A program made the translations under genes and the position numbers. A DNA stretch of 64,000 nucleotides from NCBI RefSeq assembly GCF_003626535.1, contig NZ_RBAL01000006.1:327767-391766 (forward strand), written 5' to 3'. Shown here piece by piece: positions 1 to 8,619 of the stretch (its first letter is position 1; each line of letters begins with the position of its first letter). This DNA is from Streptomyces hoynatensis. Its GTDB lineage: Bacteria; Actinomycetota; Actinomycetes; Streptomycetales; Streptomycetaceae. The notes beneath the pieces are model-generated. The model was given only the letters and a program-made list of their open reading frames with translations, was not told the origin of the DNA and did no database searches.

Positions 1-702
1 GTGCGCCGGGGTCAGCCTGGCCACGGGAACCGAGCAGCTGATCGCGTCCCTGGCGGGGGTTCGGTAGGGGATGGCGATGCCGAAGCAGCTGAGGCCGAGG
101 GTGTTCTCCTCGCGGTCGATGGCGTAGCCGCGCTCCCGGACCTGGTGCAGCTCCTCGATCAGCCGCTCGCGGTCGGTGATGGTGTGCTCGGTCAGCCGGT
201 CGAGCCGCTCCGGCAGCAGCTTGCGCACCTGGTCGTCGGTGCAGGTCGCCAGCAGGGCCTTGCCCAGGGAGGTGGAGTGCGCCGGGAGCCGGCGGCCGAC
301 CCGGGTGAAGGGGCGCAGGTAGTGCTCGGACTGGCGGGTGGCCAGGTAGACGACGTTGGTGCCGTCGAGCCTGGCCAGGTGGATGGTCTCGGTGGTGTCG
401 TCCGAGAGCCGGTCCAGGGTCGGCCGGGCGGCGGCCACCACCTCGTCGCCGTCGATGTACGAGGTGCCCACCAGCAGCGCGCGCACGCCGATGCCGTACC
501 TGGTGCCGGTGGCGTCCGTCTCCACCCAGCCGAGGTCGACGAGGGTCCGCAGGAGCATGTAGAGGCTGGACTTGGGGTACCCGACCGCGGTCTGCACGTC
601 GGCGAGAGAATGCATCCCGGGCCGGCCGGCGAAGAACTCCAGCAGTTCGACCGTGCGCACCGCCGACTTGACCTGGGAACCGCCCGTCTCACCCGCTGAC
701 AT
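1..702 (-). CDS. IclR-family transcriptional regulator (3' end cut off)
   Basis: The visible 234 codons show the IclR plan: an N-terminal winged helix-turn-helix (about residues 8-75, with SAVRTVELLEFF and a KSSLYMLLRTL recognition region), then the effector-binding domain with SLGKALLA and RDRERGYAIDREE-like segments typical of the family. The ATG at 702 opens the protein as MSAGETGGSQ; the frame is open to the window edge, so the C-terminus is missing. IclR proteins usually bind small carboxylates or aromatics and control a neighbouring catabolic operon. It is divergent from the aldehyde dehydrogenase across a 112-bp region with inverted repeats, so that gene is its likely target. The effector is unknown. 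Confidence 0.9.
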   Translation of the reverse strand, partial: MSAGETGGSQVKSAVRTVELLEFFAGRPGMHSLADVQTAVGYPKSSLYMLLRTLVDLGWVETDATGTRYGIGVRALLVGTSYIDGDEVVAAARPTLDRLSDDTTETIHLARLDGTNVVYLATRQSEHYLRPFTRVGRRLPAHSTSLGKALLATCTDDQVRKLLPERLDRLTEHTITDRERLIEELHQVRERGYAIDREENTLGLSCFGIAIPYRTPARDAISCSVPVARLTPAH

Positions 703-814
703 CGACCTTGACCCCCTTGTTCGAGCCGCTATAGAGTCCCTGCGGGAATTCACATACAGGGACAATGTTCAGTATCTCGAACATAGCATGCGCCTGGCAG
801 GAGGATCGATCCCG
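703..814. promoter_or_regulatory. Divergent promoter/operator region of the IclR and aldehyde dehydrogenase genes
   Basis: Two perfect inverted repeats are visible. ATGTTC (765-770) and GAACAT (779-784) flank 8 nt. TCCCTG (737-742) and CAGGGA (757-762) flank 14 nt. TGTTCGAG at 718-725 is also the reverse complement of CTCGAACA at 776-783. IclR regulators often bind short palindromes in such divergent regions; assigning these to the adjacent IclR is an inference. Confidence 0.55.
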
Positions 815-2341
815 GTGGCAGAACCAGTGTGGAGCGTTGACCCGCGAACCGGAAAGCAGCGAGAGCAGGTTGGGGTCGAGGCCACCGCCGCCGACGTCGA
901 CGCCGCGGTACGCGCCGCGCACGCCGCCAGGGCCGCCCTCGCCGACCGGGACGCCAGGATCGCCCTGTTGCGGGCCGCGGCCGACGAACTGGAGGCGGAC
1001 GGCGAGCGCATCCTCGCGGCGGCCGACGCCGAGACGGCCCTCGGCATGGGCCGCCTCCCCGGCGAACTGGCCCGCACCACCGGCCAGTTGCGCGCCTTCG
1101 CGGCGGAGGTCGCCGACGGCGGCTACCTGGACGTGATCATCGACCACGCCGACGCCTCGCTCACCCCGCCCCGCCCCGACCTGCGCCGCTACAAGATCCC
1201 GCTCGGCGTCGTCGCCGTCTACTCGGCCTCCAACTTCCCGCTGGCCTTCTCCGTGCCGGGCGGCGACACCGCAAGCGCCCTGGCCGCGGGCTGCCCCGTG
1301 GTCGTCAAGGCCCACCCCGACCACCCGGCCACCTCCGAGCTGGCCGGCGCCGCGCTGCGCCGGGCCGCCGCCAGGTCCGGGCTGCCCGAGGACGTCGTCA
1401 CCGTGCTGCACGGCTTCGAGGCCGGCGTCGCCCTGGTCACGCACCCGCTGGTCGCGGCGGCCGGGTTCACCGGCTCGGTCCGCGGCGGCCGTGCCCTGTT
1501 CGACGCCGCCGCGGCCAGGCCCGTCCCGATCCCCTTCTACGGCGAGCTGGGCAGCCTCAACCCGGTCCTCGTCACCGAGGCCGCCGCCGCCGAGCGCGCC
1601 GCCGAGATCGGCGCCGGCCTCGCCGCCTCGATGACGCTGGGCACCGGGCAGTTCTGCACCAAGCCGGGCCTGGTCCTGGCCCCCGCGGGCGGGGCGGGCG
1701 ACGAGCTGCTGAACGCGCTGACCAAGAAGGCCGGCGAGGCCGCCCACGGCGTGATGCTCGACGGCAGGATGCGCGAGGCGTTCCTGGCCGGGGTCGCGGA
1801 GCGGGCCGCGCTCGACGGCGTCGAGGCGCCGGTGGCCGCCGCCGGGAGCGAGGACAGGACCGTCGCGGCCGGCGTCCTCACCGTGGACGCGGCGCGGCTG
1901 GCCGCGGAGGGCCCGCACGACCTGCTGCTCGAGGAGTGCTTCGGCCCGGTCACCGTCCTCGTCCGCTACGCCGGCGCCGCCGAGGCCCGTGCCGTGCTCT
2001 CCCGCTTGCCGGGCAACCTCACGGCGACCCTGCACCTCGGCGCGGCCGAGGAACGGGGCGAGGGCGAGGGCGCCGCGCTGCTGTCGGAGCTCACCGCGCT
2101 CGCCGGCCGCGTCCTGGTCAACGGCTGGCCCACCGGCGTGGCCGTCACCCCCGCCCAGCACCACGGCGGCCCCTACCCGGCGACCACCTCCACCTCCACC
2201 TCGGTCGGCGCCACCGCGATCGAGCGCTGGCTGCGCCCGGTCACCTACCAGAGCGCCCCGCCCGCCCTGCTGCCGCCCGAGCTGCGCGACGAGAACCCGC
2301 TCGGCCTGCCCCGGCGGGTGAACGGCAGCCGCGAGATCTGA
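815..2341 (+). CDS. NADP-type aldehyde dehydrogenase, alpha-ketoglutaric semialdehyde dehydrogenase-like
   Basis: This 508-residue protein fits the aldehyde dehydrogenase branch that includes 2,5-dioxovalerate (alpha-ketoglutaric semialdehyde) dehydrogenases. Visible marks are YSASNFPLAFSVPGGDTASAL, a cofactor-binding KAHPDHPATSE, the glutamate segment GELGSLNPV and the catalytic cysteine in GTGQFCTKPGL. The GTG at 815 is preferred because AGGAGG lies at 799-804; an ATG at 788 in the same frame has no comparable site. The reaction is aldehyde oxidation to the acid, the last step of several sugar-acid and hydroxyproline pathways. No other enzyme of such a pathway is visible, so the substrate is an inference. 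Confidence 0.85.
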   Translation: MAEPVWSVDPRTGKQREQVGVEATAADVDAAVRAAHAARAALADRDARIALLRAAADELEADGERILAAADAETALGMGRLPGELARTTGQLRAFAAEVADGGYLDVIIDHADASLTPPRPDLRRYKIPLGVVAVYSASNFPLAFSVPGGDTASALAAGCPVVVKAHPDHPATSELAGAALRRAAARSGLPEDVVTVLHGFEAGVALVTHPLVAAAGFTGSVRGGRALFDAAAARPVPIPFYGELGSLNPVLVTEAAAAERAAEIGAGLAASMTLGTGQFCTKPGLVLAPAGGAGDELLNALTKKAGEAAHGVMLDGRMREAFLAGVAERAALDGVEAPVAAAGSEDRTVAAGVLTVDAARLAAEGPHDLLLEECFGPVTVLVRYAGAAEARAVLSRLPGNLTATLHLGAAEERGEGEGAALLSELTALAGRVLVNGWPTGVAVTPAQHHGGPYPATTSTSTSVGATAIERWLRPVTYQSAPPALLPPELRDENPLGLPRRVNGSREI

Positions 2342-2755
2342 GGCCCCGCCCCGGCCCACGGGCCCGGCCGCCCCGCCCGCCTCGGGCCGAGCGGCCGGGC
2401 CCGCGCACGTGGGGGCCGCATCCGCCGCGCGTGGGCCGCGTGGGGCCGCATCCGCCCCGCGTGGGCGGGGCCGCGGCGCGTTCCGTGGGCACGGAGGCGG
2501 CGGGGGAGCGACGGGGCGGGGGGCGGCCGGAAGCAGGCCGGTCCTGGCCTTGCCGCGGGCCGGGAGGCGCTGGCTATCGTGGGCCCGCACGACCCCCGGC
2601 CGCGCCCACCCCGTGGCGGGCGCGCGCCCCGCGGCCCGCAGGGAACGGCCTTCCGGCGCCCGGCGCGCCGGGCCGGTGGGGCACGTCCCCCCACGTGGAC
2701 GGCCCAGGGGCCCACGCCCCGGCCGCCGTCCCGCCGCGGCTCATGGAAGGGACCC
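2342..2755. other. Intergenic region, no gene seen, with an imperfect direct repeat
   Basis: These 414 bases are extremely GC-rich. A roughly 30-bp unit containing GGGGCCGCATCCGCC and CGCGTGGGC occurs twice in tandem around 2409-2467. No credible coding frame was found. The 3' part must hold the promoter of the galactanase gene, whose ribosome-binding site GGAAGGGA is at 2745-2752. Confidence 0.5.
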
Positions 2756-3880
2756 ATGATGCGCAGAAGAACCCTCGTCCGGGCGGGCGCGACCGCCCTG
2801 GCCGCACCCCTCGCCCCCGCCGCCCTCACCGCCCTGACCGCGGGCCCCGCCCGCGCGGCCCAGGTGCCCGTCCGCGGCGTCGACCTGTCCTCCGTGCCCA
2901 AGGGCGAGGACCACGGCGCGGTTTTCCGCCACCAGGACGGCACCGTGGGCGACCCGGTGCGCATCCTCCAGGAGGGCGGCGCCACCTGGGTACGCCTGAA
3001 GGTCTGGGTGAACTCGCCCGACGGCTACCACGGGAAGCCGCAGATCCTGGCGATGGCCAGGCGGGCCGCGGCCCTCGGCATGCAGACCCTGGTCGACTTC
3101 CACTACTCCGACAGCTGGGCCGACCCGGGGCAGCAGAACAAGCCGGCCGCCTGGGCAGGTCTCGGCGGCGCGGCCCTGGAGCGGGCGGTCGCCGACCACA
3201 CCGCGGACATCCTGGGCGCCCTCGCCGCCCAGGGGACCCCGGCCGGCATGGCGCAGATCGGCAACGAGATCAACGGCGGCCTGCTGTGGCCCGACGGCTC
3301 GGCGGACGACTGGGACGCCCTGGCCGGGCTGCTCACCAGCGGCTCCCGCGCCGCCACGGCCGCCTCCCCCGGCACCAGGATCGTCCTGCACCTCGCCGAG
3401 GGCGGCGACCTGGGCGGCACCCGCTGGTGGTTCGACAACGCCGTCTCCCGGGGCGTCCCGTTCGACGTCATCGGCCTGTCGTTCTACGGCTACTGGCACG
3501 GCAGCCTCGACGAGTTGCAGGCCAACGCCGACGACGCCGCCGCCCGCTACGGCAAGGACGTCCTGGTGGCCGAGACCGGCTACCCCTTCCGGCTCGGCAG
3601 CGAGGACGGCACCGCCGACCTCATCGGCAGCTCCTCGCAGCTGGTGCCCGGCTACCCCGCCACCCCGGAGGGCCAACTCGCCTGGATGCGGGACATCACG
3701 GCCGTGATGGCCCGGGTGCCGGGCGGCCGCGGCCTCGGGGTCTGCTACTGGGAGCCGGCCTGGACCGCGACGCCGGGCAACGGCTGGGACCCGGCCGACC
3801 CGGGCAGCGGCAACGCCTGGGAGAACCAGGCCCTGTTCGGCTACGACGACCGGGCCCTGCCCGCGGTGACCTGGCCCTAG
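2756..3880 (+). CDS. Secreted arabinogalactan endo-beta-1,4-galactanase (GH53)
   Basis: The 374-residue protein starts with MMRRRTLVRAG and a long Ala/Pro-rich hydrophobic stretch ending near AARAAQ. This resembles a Tat-type signal, although the arginines are RRRT rather than a strict RRxFLK. The mature part matches glycoside hydrolase family 53: RGVDLSSVP, WVRLKVWVNSP, TLVDFHYSDSWADP, the acid/base glutamate in QIGNEINGG and the nucleophile glutamate in AETGYPF. GH53 enzymes cut beta-1,4-galactan in plant pectin and arabinogalactan outside the cell. The length suits a single catalytic domain without a carbohydrate-binding module. It converges on ectD across a strong hairpin. Confidence 0.92.
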   Translation: MMRRRTLVRAGATALAAPLAPAALTALTAGPARAAQVPVRGVDLSSVPKGEDHGAVFRHQDGTVGDPVRILQEGGATWVRLKVWVNSPDGYHGKPQILAMARRAAALGMQTLVDFHYSDSWADPGQQNKPAAWAGLGGAALERAVADHTADILGALAAQGTPAGMAQIGNEINGGLLWPDGSADDWDALAGLLTSGSRAATAASPGTRIVLHLAEGGDLGGTRWWFDNAVSRGVPFDVIGLSFYGYWHGSLDELQANADDAAARYGKDVLVAETGYPFRLGSEDGTADLIGSSSQLVPGYPATPEGQLAWMRDITAVMARVPGGRGLGVCYWEPAWTATPGNGWDPADPGSGNAWENQALFGYDDRALPAVTWP

Positions 3881-3905
3881 CTGTGCTGTCCCGGGCGGCA
3901 GGACG

Positions 3906-3935
3906 CCCCGCCCGCGCCGTGCGGCGGGCGGGGCG
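3906..3935. terminator. Bidirectional hairpin terminator between the galactanase gene and ectD
   Basis: GCCCCGCCCGC (3906-3916) and its exact reverse complement (3925-3935) are separated by 8 nt. It lies between two convergent genes ending at 3880 and 3954. There is no T-run, as is usual for Streptomyces. Confidence 0.7.
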
Positions 3936-3953
3936 AGGGGGCCGGCCGGCGGC

Positions 3954-4853
3954 TCACCTGATCGGGGTGAAGTCCCTGGCGCCGATGAACTCGGGGCGGC
4001 GGACCGGGGCCGCGAAGGGCTCGACCGCCGTGTTCTCCACGCTGTTGAAGACGATGAAGACGTTGCTGCGCGGATACGGGGTGATGTTGTCCCCCGAGCC
4101 GTGCATGCAGTTGCAGTCGAACCAGGTGGCGGAGCCGGCCGGGCCGGTGAACAGCTTGATGCCGTGCCGGTCGGCGAAGCCGGTCAGCGCCTCGTCCGAG
4201 GGCGTGCCCGCCTCCTGCATCTGGAGCGACTTCTTGTAGTTGTCCTTCGGCGTCTCGCCCGCGCAGCCCAGGAACGTCAGGTGCGAGCCCGGCATGATCA
4301 TCAGGCCGCCGTTGGTGTCGTAGTTCTCGGTCAGCGCGATCGAGACCGACACCGTCCGCATCCGGGGCAGGCCGTCCTCGGCGTGCCAGGTCTCGAAGTC
4401 GGAGTGCCAGTAGAAGCCGCTGGCGCCGAAGCCGGGCTTGACGTTGATCCGGCTCTGGTGCACGTAGACGTCGGAACCCAGGATCTGCCGGGCCCGGTCG
4501 AGCACCCGCGGGTCGCGGACCAGGTCGGCGAAGACCTGGCTGATCTTGTGCACCTCGAAGACCGAGCGGATCTCCTGCGACGTCGGCTCCACGATGGAGC
4601 GCTCGTCCGCCCGCACCGCGGGATCGTTGACCAGCCGGTCCAGCTCGGCCAGGTAGACGGTCACGTCCTCGGGCGAGATGAGCTGCTCGACCGTCGCGAA
4701 GCCGGTCCGCTCAAGCCCCTTCAGCTCCTCGGCCGAGAACGGCCCCGGCGCGCCCGGCTCCGACCACACGACCGGGTCCTGCCGCGGCGTGGCCACCTCG
4801 GTCGCGCCCCGCGTGGGGTACAGGTCGACGGTGCGCTCGGGTGCGGTGGTCAT
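3954..4853 (-). CDS. ectD: Ectoine hydroxylase EctD
   Basis: The 299-residue protein is an Fe(II)/2-oxoglutarate dioxygenase that converts ectoine to 5-hydroxyectoine. The EctD signature around residues 147-166 is present (FYWHSDFETWHAEDGLPRMR). The iron-binding triad is readable as H150, D152 and H251 (the last in CMHGSGDN). Length matches the family (about 300). It is the last gene of the ectABCD order, 175 bp after ectC, with AGGGAGT before its ATG. It extends the osmolyte pathway to a product that also helps in heat and desiccation stress. Confidence 0.97.
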   Translation of the reverse strand: MTTAPERTVDLYPTRGATEVATPRQDPVVWSEPGAPGPFSAEELKGLERTGFATVEQLISPEDVTVYLAELDRLVNDPAVRADERSIVEPTSQEIRSVFEVHKISQVFADLVRDPRVLDRARQILGSDVYVHQSRINVKPGFGASGFYWHSDFETWHAEDGLPRMRTVSVSIALTENYDTNGGLMIMPGSHLTFLGCAGETPKDNYKKSLQMQEAGTPSDEALTGFADRHGIKLFTGPAGSATWFDCNCMHGSGDNITPYPRSNVFIVFNSVENTAVEPFAAPVRRPEFIGARDFTPIR

Positions 4854-5028
4854 GATGACTCCCTTCTGTTCCTTCCCGTTTCTCCCGTTGTCCGCGGCCC
4901 TTCGCGGCCGTTCGCGGTCCTCGCGGGTCCTTCGCGGATCACCCGGGTTGCCCGGGGGGTTGCGTTCCTTCGGTGCGTGCCTGGCAGGTGCGCCTTCCCG
5001 CCGGTTGTGTGGGCCGCGTCCGCCCGGC

Positions 5029-5484
5029 TCAGGAGGCGGCCTCCGGGACCCCGGCGACCTGCGGGGACGCCGCGGCCCCCGGGACCTCGGGAACCTCGGT
5101 CAGCAGCGGGTAGACGCCGTTCTCGTCGTGGTCCTCGCGGCCGGTGACGGGCGGGTTGAAGACGCACAGCACGCGGAAGTCGGTCCGCGGGCGGACCGTG
5201 TGCTTCTCGTGCCCGTTCAGCAGGTACATCGTCCCGGGCCTGATCAGGTGCTTCTCGCCGGTCTCCTCGTTGGTGAGTTCGGCCTCGCCCGCCACGCAGA
5301 AGACCGCCTCGATGTGGTTCGCGTACCACATCGTGGTCTCCGTACCCGCGTACATGACGGTCTCGTGCAGCGAGAAGCCCACCTGCTCCTTGGCCAGGAC
5401 GATGCGCTTGCTGCGCCAGGTCCCCGAGGCGGACACCACGTCCCGGTCGGTTCCCTCGATGTCGCTGAGCGATCGGACGATCAC
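5029..5484 (-). CDS. ectC: L-ectoine synthase EctC
   Basis: The 151-residue cupin-type protein closes N-gamma-acetyl-diaminobutyrate into ectoine with loss of water. Family segments are visible: [16 protein letters not shown] at the start, [18 protein letters not shown] in the cupin core, and [17 protein letters not shown]. Residues after about 128 form a short Ala/Pro-rich tail ([18 protein letters not shown]), slightly longer than in many EctC proteins. The start is GTG at 5484 with GGAAGGAAG upstream. It lies 64 bp after ectB and 175 bp before ectD, consistent with one operon. Confidence 0.97.
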   Translation of the reverse strand: MIVRSLSDIEGTDRDVVSASGTWRSKRIVLAKEQVGFSLHETVMYAGTETTMWYANHIEAVFCVAGEAELTNEETGEKHLIRPGTMYLLNGHEKHTVRPRTDFRVLCVFNPPVTGREDHDENGVYPLLTEVPEVPGAAASPQVAGVPEAAS

Positions 5485-5548
5485 GTCGCTTTCTTCCTTC
5501 CGTTCGGTGTGCGGCGCCGGCCTCAGGGCGGCCGGCGCCGCCTTGCGG

Positions 5549-6817
5549 TCAGTCGGTCTCGCGCACGGCCCTGGCCAGGACCCGCAGGCCCTCGTCGAGT
5601 TCCTCGGGGGTGACGGTCAGCGCGGGCAGCAGCTTGACCACCTCGCTTTCCGGGCCCGAGGTCTCCACCAGCAGCCCGAGTTCGAAGGCCCGGCGGCACA
5701 CCGCGGCGGCCCGCTCCGTGTCCTCGAAGGTCAGCCCCCACACCAGCCCGCGGCCGCGGAACCCGGCGCCGGCGTGCGCGTGCTCGGCCGCGATCGAGCG
5801 CAGCGCCGCCTCGGTCTGCTCGCCCCGGCTCAGGGTCTGCTTCTCCATCTGCCCGTCGGTCCAGTACGTGTCGAGGGCGGCGGAGGCGGTCACGAAGGCG
5901 GGGTTGTTCCCGCGGAAGGTGCCGTTGTGCTCGCCCGGCTCCCAGATGTCGAGCTCCGGCCGGAACAGCGTGAGGGCGAGCGGCAGTCCGTAGCCGCCGA
6001 TGGACTTGGAGAGGGTGACGATGTCGGGGACGATGCCCGCCTCCTCGAAGGAGAAGAACGGCCCGGTGCGCCCGCAGCCCATCTGGATGTCGTCGACGAT
6101 CAGCAGCATGTCGTGGCGGCGGCACAGGTCGGCCAGGCCGCGCAGCCACTCGGGACGTGCCACGTTGACGCCGCCCTCGCCCTGCACCGTCTCCACGATG
6201 ACGGCCGCCGGGGTGTTGAGGCCGGAGCCGGCGTCGTCGAGGAGCCGCTCGAACCAGATGAAGTCGGGGATCTGCCCGTCGAGGTAGTCGTCGAAGGGCA
6301 TGGGCGTGCCGTGCACCAGCGGGATGCCGGCCCCGGCGCGCTTGAAGGCGTTGCCGGTGACGGCCAGGGCCCCGAGGGACATGCCGTGGAAGGCGTTGGT
6401 GAACGAGATGATCGACTCGCGGCCCTTGACCTTGCGGGCCAGCTTCAGCGCGGCCTCGACGGCGTTCGTGCCGGTGGGCCCGGGGAACATCACCTTGTGG
6501 TCGAGGCCGCGCGGGCGCAGCACCACGTCCCTGAAGGTTTCCAGGAAGGCCCGTTTGGCGGTGGTGGACATGTCCAGGCCGTGGGCGATGCCGTCGCGCT
6601 CCAGGTAGTCGAGGAGGGCGCGTTTGAGCACGGGGTTGTTGTGGCCGTAGTTGAGGGCCCCCGCCCCGGAGAAGAAGTCGAGGTAGGCGTGGCCGTCCTC
6701 GTCGTAGAGATGGCTGCCGCTGGCGCGGTCGAAGACGGTGGGCCAGCCACGGCAGTAGCTTCGCACCTCCGACTCCAGGGTCTCGAAGACGCTCAGGTCG
6801 GGCTGGGTGATGGTCAC
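5549..6817 (-). CDS. ectB: Diaminobutyrate--2-oxoglutarate aminotransferase EctB
   Basis: The 422-residue PLP-dependent class III aminotransferase turns aspartate semialdehyde and glutamate into L-2,4-diaminobutyrate, the first committed ectoine step. Visible parts are [12 protein letters not shown], the cofactor phosphate segment [25 protein letters not shown] and the Schiff-base lysine K271 in [12 protein letters not shown]. The GTG start at 6817 has AGGAG a few bases before it. It lies 122 bp after ectA and 64 bp before ectC. Confidence 0.97.
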   Translation of the reverse strand: MTITQPDLSVFETLESEVRSYCRGWPTVFDRASGSHLYDEDGHAYLDFFSGAGALNYGHNNPVLKRALLDYLERDGIAHGLDMSTTAKRAFLETFRDVVLRPRGLDHKVMFPGPTGTNAVEAALKLARKVKGRESIISFTNAFHGMSLGALAVTGNAFKRAGAGIPLVHGTPMPFDDYLDGQIPDFIWFERLLDDAGSGLNTPAAVIVETVQGEGGVNVARPEWLRGLADLCRRHDMLLIVDDIQMGCGRTGPFFSFEEAGIVPDIVTLSKSIGGYGLPLALTLFRPELDIWEPGEHNGTFRGNNPAFVTASAALDTYWTDGQMEKQTLSRGEQTEAALRSIAAEHAHAGAGFRGRGLVWGLTFEDTERAAAVCRRAFELGLLVETSGPESEVVKLLPALTVTPEELDEGLRVLARAVRETD

Positions 6818-6939
6818 AGCGGTCTCCTGGTCGGGAAGGGCCGGCGAAGGCGAACGAGCTGGTTTCTGGCTGCGGGAAGGGGATGGGCTGCGGACAAGGG
6901 GCGGCGGGGAGGGCGGGGGCCGGGGCGCGCGGGCGCCCT

Positions 6940-7533
6940 TCAGCGGCCCGTGGCCGGCACGGGTGCGCCCAGCGGCCCGATCCGGTAGAGCACCTCAGGC
7001 GCGTGACCGTGCTCGGGGAAGACCACGGAGTCGAAGAGCACCTCCCGTTCCACGGCCGCTTGGTGCCGCAGGGCGAACGAGGTGAAGAGCCGGTCGGATG
7101 CGGTGTTGTCCGGTGTGACGGTCGTCTCGACGACCTCGACCCCGAGCCGGCGGCGCGCCCTGGCGGCGAGCGCGTCCAGCATCGCCCCGGCCAGCCCCCG
7201 GCCGCGCTGTGCGTGGTCCACCGCGACCTGCCAGATCAGCAGGGTGCGGGGGGCGGCGGGGCGGGTGTAGCCGGTGACGAAGCCGACCGGGCTGCCCGAG
7301 GCGTCCCTGGCCACGATCGAGGTGCCGGCGTAGTCCCGGCACCAGAGCAGGTAGCTGTAGGACGAGTTGAGGTCGAGCACCCGGGAGTCTCGCGCTATGC
7401 GCCACAGCGCCGCGCCGTCGGCGAGGCGTGGGCTGTCGAGTCGCATTCCTTCCTGCGTGGTCGAGGAATTGCTTTCCAGGGAATCGCTGCAATCACTGGC
7501 GGCACGTGCATCGTCTGCTTGTGCGGGGGTCAT
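6940..7533 (-). CDS. ectA: L-2,4-diaminobutyrate N-gamma-acetyltransferase EctA
   Basis: The 197-residue GNAT acetyltransferase acetylates diaminobutyrate with acetyl-CoA. Family segments include ADGAALWRIARDS, LDLNSSYSYLLWCRDYAGTS, the acetyl-CoA loop QRGRGLAGAML and TPDNTASDRLF. The first about 30 residues are Ser/Asp-rich and not part of the fold; an in-frame ATG (MRLDSPRLADG) could give a shorter protein. The ATG at 7533 has a weak ribosome-binding site, but a TAAATT hexamer on the minus strand lies about 8 nt upstream, so a leaderless transcript is possible. Confidence 0.95.
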   Translation of the reverse strand: MTPAQADDARAASDCSDSLESNSSTTQEGMRLDSPRLADGAALWRIARDSRVLDLNSSYSYLLWCRDYAGTSIVARDASGSPVGFVTGYTRPAAPRTLLIWQVAVDHAQRGRGLAGAMLDALAARARRRLGVEVVETTVTPDNTASDRLFTSFALRHQAAVEREVLFDSVVFPEHGHAPEVLYRIGPLGAPVPATGR

Positions 7534-7952
7534 GCAGATCGAATTTACCCAGCAGAATCTGAAATCGCATCGCGGGAGGGGCTTAACGGGGGAGGGGGGC
7601 CTGTGTTATCGCGCGCGCGTGGGGTCCCGGGGAACTCCCCCGAAGATGTGCCGGTTTGTCCGTTAGTTACCGGACAAACCGGGCTCCCGCGCGGGAGATG
7701 TAACAAATGTGTAACGCTCGTGCGATCTTCGTGGCCCGCTGGCGTGAACGTCGGGGCGGCATCGGGAGCGCGGCCGGAGTGTGTTTAGCCCCGAAGAAAC
7801 CGGGAAGAAGAGGGCCCGCCAGGTGTATCGAAAATTCCCCCGAAAACAGCAGTTGAATTTCCGGGGAATTGATGTCGGGGATTATGCTGTGCGGCCTCGT
7901 GGCCGGCGCGGCCCGGTGCCCTCCCCGGCGGTTGCCGCGTGCCGGTTGCCGG
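7534..7952. promoter_or_regulatory. ect operon upstream region with stacked palindromes
   Basis: No gene is credible in these 419 bases. A perfect 12-bp inverted repeat, CCGGTTTGTCCG (7651-7662) and CGGACAAACCGG (7671-7682), flanks TTAGTTAC. A 14-bp perfect palindrome CTCCCGCGCGGGAG follows at 7684-7697. Next comes a short direct repeat TGTAAC. Further on, AATTCCCC (7833-7840) pairs with GGGGAATT (7863-7870). The first pair sits about 120 bp before ectA, well placed for an operator or a leader hairpin. The last lies just downstream of the anti-sigma gene end. Confidence 0.6.
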
Positions 7953-8600
7953 TCAGCCGAAGCCGCCCTGCGCCGTCCGCTCCCCGCCCGGCCCCGCGGC
8001 CAGGATGCGGTAGCCGTCCCTGGAGGCGTCGTGCCGGCCGGGGGCGTGGTCGTACTGGCCCGCGAACGTGTGCTCGCCGGCGGGGACCTCCGCGCCGGGG
8101 CGCAGCCGCCAGCGGAACACGAGGAACCCGTCCTCCCGCGTCCAGCTCAGGTCGAAGTCGGCCTCGGGCAGCGTGCGCCAGGCCCCGGTCGGCCGCGTGC
8201 CCTCCCCGGCGGCCACCCGCAGCTCGACCGTCAGCGAGGTCAGCGTGCCGCCGGTGCGCAGCGTGACCTCGCTCCGCGACCAGTGCGGATTGTCCTCCGG
8301 GTCGACCACCGTGCCGCGGGCGCCGAGCCCGGGCGCGGGCGCCGCCGAGGCCGTGACGCCCGGGGCCTCCACCGGCTCCGGCGCGCCCCCGCCCACCCAC
8401 CCGGCCGCGAGCGAGGCCGCGCCGAGCGTCGCCGCGAGCGCCGCGGCCGCGCCGGCGATCCGCGGCCAGGCCGCCGCGCGCCGCCGCCTCCCGCGCGCCG
8501 CGATGCCGCGCTGCACGCGGGCCAGCATCCGCGCGCGGTCGGGCCGGTGCGCGGCGGCCGCCTCCCGCAGCAGCTCGCGCGGCTCCTGACGTTCCGGCAT
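7953..8600 (-). CDS. Membrane protein, likely anti-sigma partner of the upstream ECF sigma factor
   Basis: The 215-residue protein has a charged N-terminal segment (about 1-42, ERQEPRELLREAAAAHRPDR), one hydrophobic stretch (about 44-68) and an extracytoplasmic part with WTREDGFLVFRWRLRPG and a beta-rich look. It begins 19 bp after the sigma gene, with GAAGAGGA upstream, so the two are probably cotranscribed. This cytoplasmic-segment, membrane-helix, sensor-domain layout fits a sigma-binding regulator. No HxxxCxxC zinc motif is visible, so it is not a classical ZAS anti-sigma, and the role is inferred from context. Confidence 0.6.
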   Translation of the reverse strand: MPERQEPRELLREAAAAHRPDRARMLARVQRGIAARGRRRRAAAWPRIAGAAAALAATLGAASLAAGWVGGGAPEPVEAPGVTASAAPAPGLGARGTVVDPEDNPHWSRSEVTLRTGGTLTSLTVELRVAAGEGTRPTGAWRTLPEADFDLSWTREDGFLVFRWRLRPGAEVPAGEHTFAGQYDHAPGRHDASRDGYRILAAGPGGERTAQGGFG

Positions 8601-8619
8601 CGGTCCTCTTCCGCCTCGC

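Noticed and set aside
7781..8266. Possible small basic protein (MFSPEETGKKRARQVYRKF...) on the plus strand
   Set aside because: The first about 40 codons look protein-like, but there is no ribosome-binding site and the frame then runs antisense through the membrane protein gene.
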